A DNA stretch of 64,000 nt, taken from contig NC_015259.1 of NCBI RefSeq assembly GCF_000192745.1, positions 3,301,001 through 3,365,000 of the forward strand, written 5' to 3'. Positions 1 through 8,958 of this stretch are shown here, one piece after another (the stretch's first letter is position 1; each line of letters opens with the position of its first letter). The stretch is from Polymorphum gilvum SL003B-26A1 (GTDB taxonomy: Bacteria > Pseudomonadota > Alphaproteobacteria > Rhizobiales > Stappiaceae). Made by a program: the position numbers and the translations under genes. A model generated the notes under the pieces. That model was not told the DNA's origin, did no database searches, and saw only the letters and a program-made list of their open reading frames with translations.

Positions 1-676
1 ACTTGGTGCCGTCGAGGAAGGAGTTGAACATCTTCAGGTTGATCTGCGAGGGATCCTTGAGCGCCAGGTAGCTCTGCAGCGTCTCCCACACGGTGTCGGG
101 CGTCAGCTGGTGATAATGCGGCAGGTAGCGCGTGCCCTTGCCGGCGCAGACCACCTCGAAGCCGCAGGTGCGCGCCCAGTCGACATGCTCGGCGATCAGC
201 GCCGGCTGGTCGCCCCAGGCGAGGCTGTAGACGAGGCCGGCGGCTTGCGCGCGGCAGGCGAGCAGCGGGCCGGCCAGCGCATCCGCCTCGACGTTGACCA
301 TGACGACGTGGCGGCCGTTCCGGATCGCCGCCAGGCAATGGCGGATGCCGGCGGCCGGATCGCCGGTCGCGTCGATCAGCACGTCGAGGCCATCGGCGGC
401 GATCAGAGCCTCAGCGCTGTCGGTCAGGAACGTCCGCCCCGACCCCAGGGCATCGGAGAAGGAAGCCGTGTCGGTCTGCTCGTCCGGCCAGCCGGCGCGC
501 CGCAGCGTCCCGCGCAGGCGGCGAATGTCGAGATCCGCGATGCCGAGCACATGGATGCCCGTGGTCAGCCGCGCCTGGGTCAGGTACATCGAACCGAACT
601 TGCCTCCGCCGATCAGGCCGACGCGGACGGGGCGATCGTCTTCGGCGCGTTTGCCGAGCATGCGGGCAAGGTTCAT
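1..676 (-). CDS. Homoserine dehydrogenase-like NAD(P)-dependent oxidoreductase (COG4091 type), 3' part cut by window edge
   Basis: About 225 N-terminal residues are visible; the C-terminal part lies beyond base 1. A Rossmann dinucleotide-binding loop GGGKFG sits at residues 23-28 after a beta strand (VRVGLI), followed by the acidic strand end of ADLD, as in NAD(P) enzymes. The later segment with DATGDPAAG and HVVMVNVEAD matches the family of predicted homoserine dehydrogenases that carry a C-terminal SAF domain (COG4091), usually around 430-450 residues. The substrate of this family is not settled; members occur in sugar-acid and polyol gene clusters. The start ATG at 676 is taken because it closely precedes the Rossmann fold. 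It is divergent from the DUF2157 gene at 816. Family call fairly sure, specific reaction unknown. Confidence 0.75.
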   Translation of the reverse strand, partial: MNLARMLGKRAEDDRPVRVGLIGGGKFGSMYLTQARLTTGIHVLGIADLDIRRLRGTLRRAGWPDEQTDTASFSDALGSGRTFLTDSAEALIAADGLDVLIDATGDPAAGIRHCLAAIRNGRHVVMVNVEADALAGPLLACRAQAAGLVYSLAWGDQPALIAEHVDWARTCGFEVVCAGKGTRYLPHYHQLTPDTVWETLQSYLALKDPSQINLKMFNSFLDGTK

Positions 677-815
677 GGCGTTTCCCCGGGTGGCGCCGAC
701 TCGGGCCGGTCGGCGACGTTTTCCTGCCTGCGATCGAAACCGGCGCACAAGGCTCTGTCAACGGGGCGGCGCCTCGGCTATGCGTAGGGATCGCAAACGC
801 GGACGCGGCAGCACC

Positions 816-2153
816 ATGTTCGATCAGATCTACGCGCGCCGGCTCAAGGCCGACATGGAAACCTGGGTCGCCAACGGCTGGGTCGCGCCGGAGGGAGCGA
901 CCCGCATCCTCGCCTCGCTGGCCGCCGGCGACGGCCGCTCGCGCCTGCCGATGGCGCTCGCCGGCATCGGCGTCGTCTGCATGGCGCTGGCGCTCGCCGC
1001 CTTCATCGCCGCCAACTGGGATGCCATCCCGCGCGCGCTCAAGCTCGCCGGCATCGCACTTGCCGTCCTGCTCTCCCATGGCGCCGCCGCCTGGGCCGCC
1101 GATGCCGGGCGCAGGGGCATCGCCGATCTCGCCACCGCCTTCGCCACGCTGGTCTTCGTCGGCGGGCTGGCGCTGGTCGGCCAGATCTTCCATCTGCCCC
1201 AGGACTGGGCCGGAGGCGCGCTGCTCGTCTGCCTCGGCGCCATCGCGGCGGCCTGGCTCGCCGGCTCGCGCGCCGCGCTGGTGGTCGCCGCCGTCGCCGC
1301 CATCCAGTGGCAGACGATGCGCAGCGAACTGGGCGCCGAAACCCTCGTCGAAGGGCTGATCGGCTTCGCCCTGCTGGCCGCCGTCCTCGCCCATCCGCTC
1401 GTCCATCCCGCACGGCTGTCGCGCTGGGCGGCGCTGTCGCTGCTCTATGTCACCTTCGGCCGCTGGATCGTCGAGGGCGCCGACCGGCTCGACGACGCCG
1501 CGCTGGCCGCCGCGCTGCTCGGCTTCGCCGCCCTGTCGGCGGCCCTGGTGGTGTTCGGCGCGCTGCTCGAGCGCCGGCCGCGGGACGGCCGCGCCTCCGT
1601 CTTCGCCGGACCGGGCCTGCTGCTGCTGGCGCGCTCGGCCCAGGAACTGGCGATGGCGGTGCTGCTGCTGGCGGTGGTCGTCGCCCTTGTCGGAATCTCC
1701 GAGATCGGCGAGGCCTCGCTCGGAACGGCGCTTGCCGCCCCCGCCGTCGCCCTGCTGCTGGTTGCCGCCGTGCTCGGTTCCGGCATGTTGCTCGCCGCCG
1801 GTGCGCGCGAGGCGCGCCATCGCCTGACCGTCGGCGCCGTCGCCGCCTGTCTCGCCGCCGTGCTCGTCTCGCTCGCCGCCCCGCAGGCGATGATCCCGGC
1901 CGCCGCGCTGGCGCTCGGCGCCACTGTCGCGGTCAGCATGGCCGGCATCCTCGCCCATGTCTCGGCCTGGACGCTCGGCGGCCACATCGCCCTGACCGTG
2001 GTCGTGCTGTGGCTGCTCAGCGTGACCATCGGCACCCTGCTCGGCCAGGCGGTATTCTTCCTCGTCGCCGGGCTGGTGCTGATCGCCATGGCCCTCGTCA
2101 CCGCCCGCAGCCTGCGCCGCGCGGCCGCGCGCAGGCAGGAGGACGTATCGTGA
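816..2153 (+). CDS. DUF2157 domain multi-pass membrane protein
   Basis: A 445-residue protein. The first ~60 residues form a soluble segment typical of DUF2157 (a short helical region with WVANGW then the first membrane helix GIGVVCMALALAAFIAANW). The remainder consists of about ten to twelve hydrophobic helices rich in Ala, Leu and Val. Function is not known for the family; it is an inner-membrane protein. It overlaps the next gene by four bases and is almost certainly co-translated with it, the usual DUF2157-GDYXXLXY pairing. The start at 816 is chosen because the domain begins there; an ATG at 780 in the same frame is an alternative. Neither has a strong ribosome binding site. Confidence 0.8.
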   Translation: MFDQIYARRLKADMETWVANGWVAPEGATRILASLAAGDGRSRLPMALAGIGVVCMALALAAFIAANWDAIPRALKLAGIALAVLLSHGAAAWAADAGRRGIADLATAFATLVFVGGLALVGQIFHLPQDWAGGALLVCLGAIAAAWLAGSRAALVVAAVAAIQWQTMRSELGAETLVEGLIGFALLAAVLAHPLVHPARLSRWAALSLLYVTFGRWIVEGADRLDDAALAAALLGFAALSAALVVFGALLERRPRDGRASVFAGPGLLLLARSAQELAMAVLLLAVVVALVGISEIGEASLGTALAAPAVALLLVAAVLGSGMLLAAGAREARHRLTVGAVAACLAAVLVSLAAPQAMIPAAALALGATVAVSMAGILAHVSAWTLGGHIALTVVVLWLLSVTIGTLLGQAVFFLVAGLVLIAMALVTARSLRRAAARRQEDVS

Positions 2154-2707
2154 GCACCTCCGTCCTCGCCTCGCCCTGGCTGCGCTGGGGCCTGCTGGCA
2201 CTGGTCCAACTCGGCCTGATCGCCGTACCGCTGGCCGAGCGGCTGACCATCCACGCCACCGGGCAGGAGGTGACGCTGGAGGTGCGCCCGGTCGACCCGC
2301 GCGACCTGCTGCGCGGCGACTATGTCATCATCAACCTGGCGATCGCGCACCTGGACGGCGACCTGCCGGGCCTCGATCGACGCCTGGAGGCAGGCGCGCG
2401 GGTCCATGTCGTCCTGGAAGCCGACGCCAACGGCATCCACCAGCCGACGGCAGTGCTCGACGCGGCACCGGCCGACGGACGCCTGGCAATCGCCGGCACG
2501 GTGGACTACGGCCGCGAGGCCGGCGCACCGCTTGCCGTCGACTACGGCCTCGACGCCTTCTTCGTGCCCGAGGGCGAGGGCCGGGCGATCGAGGAGATCG
2601 CGCCGGAGCGGATGCACCTGGTCGCCGCCGTCACCCGCGGCGGACGGTCGACCCCGCTGCGGCTTCTGGTCGACGGCAAGGCGATCGAGTCCGCCACCGG
2701 CTTTTGA
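2150..2707 (+). CDS. GDYXXLXY domain protein
   Basis: A 185-residue protein starting at a GTG that overlaps the TGA of the upstream gene, with a good AGGAGG ribosome binding site at 2137-2142. One N-terminal transmembrane helix (residues ~10-28, WGLLALVQLGLIAVPLA) is followed by a periplasmic domain. The family signature is present as RGDYVIINL shortly after PVDPRDLL. The family is described only by this motif and by its pairing with DUF2157/DUF4401 membrane proteins; no reaction is known. The C-terminal segment FVPEGEGRAIEE is also typical of the family. Role inferred only as partner of the membrane protein encoded directly before it. Confidence 0.8.
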   Translation: MSTSVLASPWLRWGLLALVQLGLIAVPLAERLTIHATGQEVTLEVRPVDPRDLLRGDYVIINLAIAHLDGDLPGLDRRLEAGARVHVVLEADANGIHQPTAVLDAAPADGRLAIAGTVDYGREAGAPLAVDYGLDAFFVPEGEGRAIEEIAPERMHLVAAVTRGGRSTPLRLLVDGKAIESATGF

Positions 2708-2795
2708 CCGTGCCGCCCGCTGCGGCTATGACGGCGCGGCCGGCGCCTGCCGGCGGCCCCTGCCCGCTCCAGAGCCCACGAAAGAAAAACACGCC

Positions 2796-3836
2796 ATGAC
2801 CGATCCCGCGCTCGACACCTTGCTGCTGCCGCTCGAGGCCGGCAACCTGGCGCTGCCTGCGGAGGGCCGCGCGCTGTTCCTGCGCGCGCGGGCCGGCCCG
2901 GCGCTCGGCCTCTTCCCGCGCGACCGGCTCGTCTGCGAACAGACCTTCGCGCCCGACCGCGACGCGCTTCTCGCCGCTGGCTGCGAGGTCGTAGAGGCGG
3001 CGGAGGGACGCTTCGCGCTCGTCCTCGTGCTGCCGCCGCGCCAGAAACAGGAGGCCCGCGCCCTGCTGGCACGGGCCGTGGACCTCGCCACCGACGGCGG
3101 CGTCGTGGTCGCCTGCGTGCCCAACACCGAGGGCGCGCGCGCCTGCGAGGCCGACCTCGCCACCCTGGCCGGTCCCGTGGACAAGCTGTCCAAGCACAAG
3201 TGCCGCGTGTTCTGGGCGACGGTCACGGAGCGGACTGTCGACGCCGCCCTGCTCGCCGACTGGCGCGTCCTCGACGCGCCGCGCGCGATCCTGGACGGCC
3301 GCTTCGTCAGCCGACCGGGCGTGTTCTCGTGGGACCATGTCGACCCGGCCTCCGCCCTGCTCGCCGAGCGGCTGCCCGCGACGCTCGCGGGACGCGGCGC
3401 CGACCTCGGCGCCGGTTTCGGCTATCTCGCCGCCGTGGTGCTGGACACGTGCCCGAAGGTCGCCGCCCTCGATCTCTACGAGGCCGAAAAACGGGCGCTG
3501 GACCTCGCCCGGGAGAACCTCGAATCCGTGGCGGCCGGCCGGGCGCTCGGCTTCCACTGGCAGGACGTCACGCGCGGCCTCAAGGGTCCTTACGACTTCG
3601 TCGTCATGAACCCGCCGTTCCACCACGGCGGCAAGGCGGACCGGGCCGACATCGGCCAGGCCTTCATCCGCGCCGCGGCCGGCGGATTACGGCCCGGCGG
3701 GTCGCTGTGGATGGTCGCCAACCGGCACCTGCCCTACGAGCGCACGCTCGGCGAGCTCTATGCCAGCGTCGACATGGTCGCCGACGAGGGCGGCTACAAG
3801 GTGCTCCACGCGGTCAAGGCGAGGCGGCAGGGATGA
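2796..3836 (+). CDS. RsmC/RlmG-like class I SAM-dependent methyltransferase
   Basis: 346 residues, two-domain layout as in 16S rRNA guanine-N2 methyltransferase RsmC (G1207) and RlmG. The N-terminal half is a degenerate methyltransferase-like domain. The C-terminal half carries the SAM-binding loop DLGAGFGYLA (from D203) and the catalytic NPPF tetrapeptide in VMNPPFHHGGKAD (N272-F275), which marks exocyclic amino-group methyltransferases. The protein ends with the usual YKVLHA strand. The likely role is methylation of small-subunit rRNA in the cytoplasm. Its stop codon overlaps the start of the pseudouridine synthase gene (ATGA), so two rRNA-modification enzymes appear translationally coupled. 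Whether the base is G1207 is inference. Confidence 0.85.
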   Translation: MTDPALDTLLLPLEAGNLALPAEGRALFLRARAGPALGLFPRDRLVCEQTFAPDRDALLAAGCEVVEAAEGRFALVLVLPPRQKQEARALLARAVDLATDGGVVVACVPNTEGARACEADLATLAGPVDKLSKHKCRVFWATVTERTVDAALLADWRVLDAPRAILDGRFVSRPGVFSWDHVDPASALLAERLPATLAGRGADLGAGFGYLAAVVLDTCPKVAALDLYEAEKRALDLARENLESVAAGRALGFHWQDVTRGLKGPYDFVVMNPPFHHGGKADRADIGQAFIRAAAGGLRPGGSLWMVANRHLPYERTLGELYASVDMVADEGGYKVLHAVKARRQG

Positions 3837-4564
3837 GGCTGGTCCGGCTGCTCGCCAACCTCGGCTACGGCACCCGCAAGGAAGTCGCGCTGGCCATCCG
3901 CAACGGCTGGGTGACCGACCGCGCCGGGCGCCCGCTGACGGCGGACGCCAGGACGCCGCACGAGGACATCCTGTTCGACGACGAGCCGCTCGACCCCGCC
4001 CCGGGCATGGTGCTGCTGCTCAACAAGCCGGTCGGCTACACCTGCTCGACCAAGGACCGGGGTCGGCTGGTCTACGACCTCCTGCCGGATCGGTTCCGCC
4101 TCAGGAAGCCGGTGCTGTCCACCGTCGGCCGGCTCGACCGCGACACCTCCGGCGCGCTGCTGTTCACCGACGACGGCGTCCTGCTGCACCGGATCATCGC
4201 GCCTAAATCGGAAGTGCCCAAGGTCTACGAGGCCGAACTCGACCGGCCGCTCAAGGGCGACGAGGCGGCGCAGTTCGCCTCCGGAACGCTGATGCTCGAC
4301 GGCGAGGACAAGCCGCTGAAGCCGGCCGAACTGGAGGTGCTCGGCGAGCGGCGCGCCCGCCTGACCCTGCACGAGGGTCGCTACCACCAGGTCCGCCGCA
4401 TGTTCGCCGCCACCGGCAACCACGTCACCGCCCTTGCCCGCATCCGCATCGGCGCCCTGACGCTGGACGGCCTGGCGGAAGGCACGTGGCGGCTGCTGGA
4501 TGAGCGCGACGTCGCGAAGATATTCGCCCCGCCCTCCGGCAATGTCCCGCCGCCGGCGACGTGA
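3833..4564 (+). CDS. RsuA/RluB/E/F-family rRNA pseudouridine synthase
   Basis: 243 residues. An N-terminal S4 RNA-binding domain (about residues 1-60, RLVRLLANLGYGTRKEV) precedes the catalytic domain. The family motif GRLDRDTSGALLFTDDG starts at G99, placing the catalytic aspartate at D102; the KPVGYTCS and HQVRRMFAATGN motifs are also present. It isomerises uridine to pseudouridine in rRNA; the closest match in architecture is RsuA (U516 of 16S rRNA), but RluE-type substrates cannot be excluded. It starts inside the stop codon of the RsmC-like gene. Cytoplasmic. Confidence 0.88.
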   Translation: MRLVRLLANLGYGTRKEVALAIRNGWVTDRAGRPLTADARTPHEDILFDDEPLDPAPGMVLLLNKPVGYTCSTKDRGRLVYDLLPDRFRLRKPVLSTVGRLDRDTSGALLFTDDGVLLHRIIAPKSEVPKVYEAELDRPLKGDEAAQFASGTLMLDGEDKPLKPAELEVLGERRARLTLHEGRYHQVRRMFAATGNHVTALARIRIGALTLDGLAEGTWRLLDERDVAKIFAPPSGNVPPPAT

Positions 4565-4615
4565 GCCGCATGGCCGGATCTCTACTGACGCAGCGACGAA
4601 CCCCGGCTCGCCGCC

Positions 4616-6427
4616 TCACCCTTCCGCTTCTTCCTTCAACATCTCCAGTTCCAGCCACTGCTCCTCGGCCGCGTCCTTCTCTTCCGTCAGCTTGGTGATC
4701 TCGGCGGAGAGCCTCGCGAACCTATCCGGGTTCCTGGAATAGAGATCGGGATCGGCCATGTCGGCCTGCAGCTTTTCCAGCTGTGCGTCCAGCTTCTCGA
4801 TGGTTTCGGGCAGGGTCTTCAGCAGATGCTGCTGGGTGAACGACAGCTTGGCTTTCGCTGGCGGTCTGGCGGCGGGCGCCGCGACATTCTTCGCGGGTTT
4901 CGAAGCGGCCTGCCTGTCCACCTTGCGGGCAGTGACGCCCTCGCCGCGCTGGGCGAGCATGTCGGAATAGCCGCCGGCGTATTCCGTCCACCGGCCGCCG
5001 CCTTCCGACACGATCACCGAGGTCGCGACGCGATCGAGGAAATCGCGGTCGTGGGACACGACCAGCGCCGTGCCGTCGTAGTCGCCGAGCAGGTCCTCGA
5101 GAAGGTCGAGGGTCTCCAGGTCGAGGTCGTTGGTCGGCTCGTCGAGCACCATCAGGTTCGACGGCGTGGCGAGCGCGCGGGCGAGCATCAGCCGCGCCCG
5201 CTCGCCGCCCGACAGCACGCCGACCGGCGTGCGCGCCTGTTCGGGCGCGAACAGGAAGTCCTTCATGTAGGACATGACGTGCTTGGTCTCGGCGCCGAGC
5301 ACCACCGTGTCGCCGCGCCCGCCGGTCAGCACGCTGGCCAGCGTGTCGTCGGGATTGAGCTTCTCGCGCTTCTGGTCGAGGGTGACCATCTGCAGGTTGG
5401 CGCCGAGCCGGACGCTGCCCGTGTCGGGGGCGAGTTCGCCGATCAGCATCTTCAGCAGCGTCGTCTTGCCCGCGCCGTTGGGGCCGATCAGGCCGATGCG
5501 CTCGCCGCGCTGGATGCGGGTCGAGAAGCCGGACACGACCGGCCGGCCGTCGTAGGCCATGGCGATGTCCTTGGCCTCGATGACCAGCTTGCCGGAGGTC
5601 TCGCCCTCTGTCGCCGCCATCTTCGCGCTGCCCTGGGGGCCGCGGTGGGCGCGTTTCTGTTCGCGCAGCGCCGCCAGTTCGCGCACCCGGCGCATATTGC
5701 GCTTGCGCCGGGCGGTGACGCCGTAGCGCATCCAGTGCTCTTCCATCTTGATCTTCTGGGCGAGCTTCTGCTGGTCGCGCTCCTCCTGCTCGAACACCTC
5801 GTCGCGCCAGGCCTCGAAATGGGCGAAACCCTTGTCCAGGCGCCGCGACGTGCCGCGGTCGATCCACACCGTGGCGCGCGACAGGATCTCCAGGAAGCGT
5901 CGGTCGTGCGAGATCAGCACGATCGCCGACCTCAGTCCCCTGAGTTCGTCTTCCAGCCATTCGATCGCCGGCAGGTCGAGGTGGTTGGTCGGTTCGTCGA
6001 GCAGCAGGATGTCCGGCTCGGGCGCCAGCGTGCGCGCCAGCGCAGCCCGGCGCGCCTCGCCGCCGGACAGGGTTTCAGGCGCCTCCCTGCCGGTCAGGCC
6101 GAGCACGTCGAGCAGGTACTGGCCGCGATAGGGGTCGTCGCCCGGCGCCAGGCCGTCGTTGACATAGTCGAGCGTCGTCGCGAAACTCGACAGGTCAGGT
6201 TCCTGCGGCAGGTAGCGGATGGTCTTGCCCGGCTGCACGAAGCGCTCGCCCCGGTCCGGCTCGACCATGCCGGCGGCTATCTTGAGCAGCGTCGACTTGC
6301 CCGAGCCGTTGCGCCCGACCAGGCACAGGCGGTCGCCCTCGGAGACGGTGAGGTCGGCGCCAGTCAGCAGCGGCGTCGCGCCGAAGGTCAGGTGAATGTC
6401 GCGCAGGATCAGGAGCGGTGGGGCCAT
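4616..6427 (-). CDS. uup: ABC-F family ATPase, Uup type
   Basis: 603 residues with two ABC ATPase domains in one chain and no membrane segment. The first Walker A is GRNGSGKST (residues 38-46) and the second is GPNGAGKTT. Both domains have LSGGE signatures and DEPTN Walker B endings. A basic linker with QKLAQKIKMEEHW lies between them. The last ~70 residues are a charged coiled coil (LPETIEKLDAQLEKL onward), which separates Uup from EttA. ABC-F proteins act on ribosomes, and Uup is tied to replication or transposon-excision phenotypes. It stands alone, convergent with the pseudouridine synthase gene. Good call on family, fair on orthology. Confidence 0.88.
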   Translation of the reverse strand: MAPPLLILRDIHLTFGATPLLTGADLTVSEGDRLCLVGRNGSGKSTLLKIAAGMVEPDRGERFVQPGKTIRYLPQEPDLSSFATTLDYVNDGLAPGDDPYRGQYLLDVLGLTGREAPETLSGGEARRAALARTLAPEPDILLLDEPTNHLDLPAIEWLEDELRGLRSAIVLISHDRRFLEILSRATVWIDRGTSRRLDKGFAHFEAWRDEVFEQEERDQQKLAQKIKMEEHWMRYGVTARRKRNMRRVRELAALREQKRAHRGPQGSAKMAATEGETSGKLVIEAKDIAMAYDGRPVVSGFSTRIQRGERIGLIGPNGAGKTTLLKMLIGELAPDTGSVRLGANLQMVTLDQKREKLNPDDTLASVLTGGRGDTVVLGAETKHVMSYMKDFLFAPEQARTPVGVLSGGERARLMLARALATPSNLMVLDEPTNDLDLETLDLLEDLLGDYDGTALVVSHDRDFLDRVATSVIVSEGGGRWTEYAGGYSDMLAQRGEGVTARKVDRQAASKPAKNVAAPAARPPAKAKLSFTQQHLLKTLPETIEKLDAQLEKLQADMADPDLYSRNPDRFARLSAEITKLTEEKDAAEEQWLELEMLKEEAEG

Positions 6428-6588
6428 GGGGTCCGGACAAGGGTCAAGGAATGCACGAAGGTTCGCCGTCCTCCGGCAGCGGGCCGGTGGGTTTCCGGCG
6501 GGTTTCCGGCGCCCGTCAGGACGGTCTTCGCAGCCCTTTTAGCCCGCCTAGACGCCGATTTCATCCCTTTTGAGGAGGCGACAGCGGC

Positions 6589-7296
6589 TCATCCGGCGTT
6601 CCGGCCGAACACCCTCTGGTGGATAAGCGGGGCGAACAGCAGGATGTTCCCCGCGATGTGGTCGGTGACAAGTTGCCGACAGAGCTCCGGATCGCCGCTC
6701 TCCAGACCGCGGATGATCTCGGCATGAGGGTCGGTCTGCATGTCCTTCCAGAGGATATGTCCCCTGGTCCTGGAGATCGTGTAGCGGTGCAATTGCAGCA
6801 GCACCCGCGCCAGCAGCGGCTCCAGGTTGGGCAGGCCGGCGAGATCGAACACGCGCAGATGGAACACACGATCGATCTCGGTGAGCATGAACACGTCGCC
6901 GCTGTCGCGGAACCTGTGGTACTCGACGATTGAGCGGGTGAGGAAATCGCGGGAGTCGGGGTCGAGACGTCCGCAGGCCCGCGCGATTCCGGCGCATTCC
7001 AGATCGACGCGCAGACGGACCAGCAGTTCGGCCTCGTCGTCCGTCGTTCGCGTCACATAGGTGCCCTGATAGCCGTTGCGGCAGACCAGTCCGTCCTGCT
7101 CCAGACGCAGCAGCGCCTCGCGAACCGTGCCCTGGGAACAGCCGTGGTCCTGGGCCAGCGCCTGTTCGGTGACAATGCTGTCGCCGGAGAGCAGACCGAG
7201 AACGATCTTCCGCTTGAGGCAAGAATAGATCTGGGCCGACTTGCGTCCGCTCTCGATCGGAAAGACGGTGTGCAGGCTCGGGGCGGGGGCACTCAT
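6589..7296 (-). CDS. GntR-family transcriptional regulator, FCD (FadR) subfamily
   Basis: 235 residues from the ATG at 7296, which follows a GAAAGG ribosome binding site; the frame is open further upstream but that part looks non-coding. The N-terminal winged helix-turn-helix is clear (GDSIVTEQALAQDHGCSQGTVREALLRLEQDGLV). The C-terminal all-helical FCD ligand domain has the metal-binding set D and H residues in FLMTEIDRVFH-like and HAEIIRGLESGD segments. It probably senses a small carboxylate or amino compound. The palindrome GTGTATACAC at 7498-7507 upstream is a likely operator. The dipeptidase gene lies directly upstream in the same direction and may be its target. Confidence 0.88.
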   Translation of the reverse strand: MSAPAPSLHTVFPIESGRKSAQIYSCLKRKIVLGLLSGDSIVTEQALAQDHGCSQGTVREALLRLEQDGLVCRNGYQGTYVTRTTDDEAELLVRLRVDLECAGIARACGRLDPDSRDFLTRSIVEYHRFRDSGDVFMLTEIDRVFHLRVFDLAGLPNLEPLLARVLLQLHRYTISRTRGHILWKDMQTDPHAEIIRGLESGDPELCRQLVTDHIAGNILLFAPLIHQRVFGRNAG

Positions 7297-7643
7297 GATT
7301 GTGTGGCTCGACCTTTCGATGGCGGGCAATCCTTGCGGACGGATCTGCCCGCCGGCTCGGGAGAGGCAGTGCGCAGCCGGGGCAAATGCGGGGCGCGGGC
7401 GTGGGACGAAGGACCTGACCGATCTCCTACACAAGTCTTTCTTGCCGCTGAATACGTTATATACCCAATAGACCCGGTAATTCTTTCTTGTTGAGTAGTG
7501 TATACACGCTCCGAACCCACCTCGGCATGCCGAGCTACATGTTGAAACTTCAGCGCAAAGACGAACTTTTCGCTCCCCCAAACAGAACACGGAGCGGCTG
7601 GGGGAGATCTAATAAAATTTTCGCGAGCGGCGCGGCGCTACGC
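7297..7643. other. Intergenic region with AT-rich promoter-like stretch
   Basis: 347 bases without a convincing gene. The stretch 7440-7510 is AT-rich compared with its surroundings and contains TATATA-like sequence suited to a leftward promoter for the GntR gene, plus the palindrome annotated separately. The segment 7540-7640 contains short A/T runs (CTAATAAAATTTT around 7608-7621) just past the dipeptidase stop. Confidence 0.5.
7498..7507. promoter_or_regulatory. Candidate GntR/FCD operator palindrome GTGTATACAC
   Basis: A perfect 10-bp palindrome about 200 bases upstream of the GntR-family gene. FCD-type GntR proteins typically bind short palindromes centred on GTATAC or similar. The position fits autoregulation. 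Inference from motif and position only. Confidence 0.5.
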
Positions 7644-8714
7644 CTAAAGTCTACTCCGCTCCATGACCCTCAGCCAGTTTTCACTGGCAATTTTACGGAT
7701 GAGCGGTTCGCCGTAGTCGGCACGCCGGAACGCGTCGATCAGGGTCGGCAGGCCGGACACGTCCTTCAGCGCCCCTGGGACGAGACAGCCGTCGAAATCC
7801 GACCCGAAGCCGACGTGATCCTCGCCCATCCGCGCAATCAGGTGGTCGGCATGGCGCACGATGGTCTCCAGCGGCGTGTCGGTGCTGTGCCGGCCGTCCT
7901 CGCGCAGGAAGGCGACATGGAAGTTGAGCCCGACCAGCCCGCCGCGCTCCGCGATCGCGTCAAGCTGCCGGTCGGTGAGATTGCGCGCACTGGGGCATAA
8001 GGCATGCGCGTTCGAATGGGACGCGATCAGCGGCCTGTCGGATATCTCCGCCACATCCCAAAATCCGCGCTCGGTGATGTGTGACAGGTCGATCAGGATT
8101 CCCATGGCATCGCAGCGCCGGATCAGCTCCCGCCCGAGGTCGGTCAATCCACCGCCCGTGTCCGGCGACGACGGAAACGCCATCGGCACGCCGTCGGCGA
8201 AGATGTTCTTCCGGCTCCAGACCGGACCGATCGACCGCAGCCCCGCGGCATGGAGGATATCGAGGGCCGCGAAGTTCGGGTCGATCGCCTCCGCGCCCTC
8301 GATGTGCAGCACCATCGCGAGTTGCCCCGCAGCCATGCAGGCGCGGATATCGGCGGACGAGCGGGCGATCCGGACCTCGCCTGCGGAGGCAGCCTCGATG
8401 CGCAGAGCGCGCGCCATCAGCCGCAGCGTGTAGTCGAGCGCCTCAGCCTGGGAGATTCCGGCGAAGGCACGCGGGTCGTCGGGACCGAGCGTGCGGGAGA
8501 AGTCCAGGTCGCGGACAGACGGCACGAACATCGCGAACAGGCCGCCGGCGAAGCCGCCGGCACGCGCCCGTGGCAGGTCGATGTGATCGTGATCGGCAAG
8601 CGCGAAGAACGACCGCTCCCTGGCCGTACCGGCGCGCATCTCGAGCCTGAGCAGGGTGTCGTTGTGACCGTCGAATACGGGCACGAGGGGAGCGGATGGG
8701 TCGGTCATCGGCAC
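7644..8714 (-). CDS. Membrane-dipeptidase family (peptidase M19) dipeptidase
   Basis: 356 residues from GTG 8714 (GAGG six bases upstream) or 354 from ATG 8708; the GTG has the better spacing. The M19 zinc-ligand set is visible: HND near the N-terminus (FDGHNDTLL), the bridging glutamate in HIEGAEAID, histidines in LSHITERGFWDV and ASHSNAHAL, and the aspartate in GFGSDFDG. Enzymes of this family hydrolyse dipeptides, often with D-residues at the C-terminal side, in the cytoplasm or periplasm. No signal peptide is seen. It is followed by a GntR/FCD regulator, suggesting inducible use of a dipeptide-like substrate. Divergent from the L,D-transpeptidase gene. Confidence 0.9.
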   Translation of the reverse strand: MPMTDPSAPLVPVFDGHNDTLLRLEMRAGTARERSFFALADHDHIDLPRARAGGFAGGLFAMFVPSVRDLDFSRTLGPDDPRAFAGISQAEALDYTLRLMARALRIEAASAGEVRIARSSADIRACMAAGQLAMVLHIEGAEAIDPNFAALDILHAAGLRSIGPVWSRKNIFADGVPMAFPSSPDTGGGLTDLGRELIRRCDAMGILIDLSHITERGFWDVAEISDRPLIASHSNAHALCPSARNLTDRQLDAIAERGGLVGLNFHVAFLREDGRHSTDTPLETIVRHADHLIARMGEDHVGFGSDFDGCLVPGALKDVSGLPTLIDAFRRADYGEPLIRKIASENWLRVMERSRL

Positions 8715-8958
8715 GAAGAGCCTCGAGGATGGGAGGGACGTCGGGGCCCTGCGGCCCGGCGAAACGCGGGGGACGCCAGTGTGTCACCGGCCGCAGCGCC
8801 CTGGCAAGCGGGCCAGGCGACGTGGCCTGTGGCCGGTTTGCTGCGCAGGCGTTCAATTGGCTGCGAGCGGCCGGTTCGGTGTTGCATTTTTAAGGATTCT
8901 CGGCGCTAGAGTGACACGAACCGGCACGATTCGGTTTGAGATTTGAACAGGTGGTTCG

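Noticed and set aside
411-2201. Long minus-strand frame opposite the DUF2157 gene
   Set aside because: Low-complexity Gly/Gln/Arg translation without motifs, antisense to a clear membrane protein gene.
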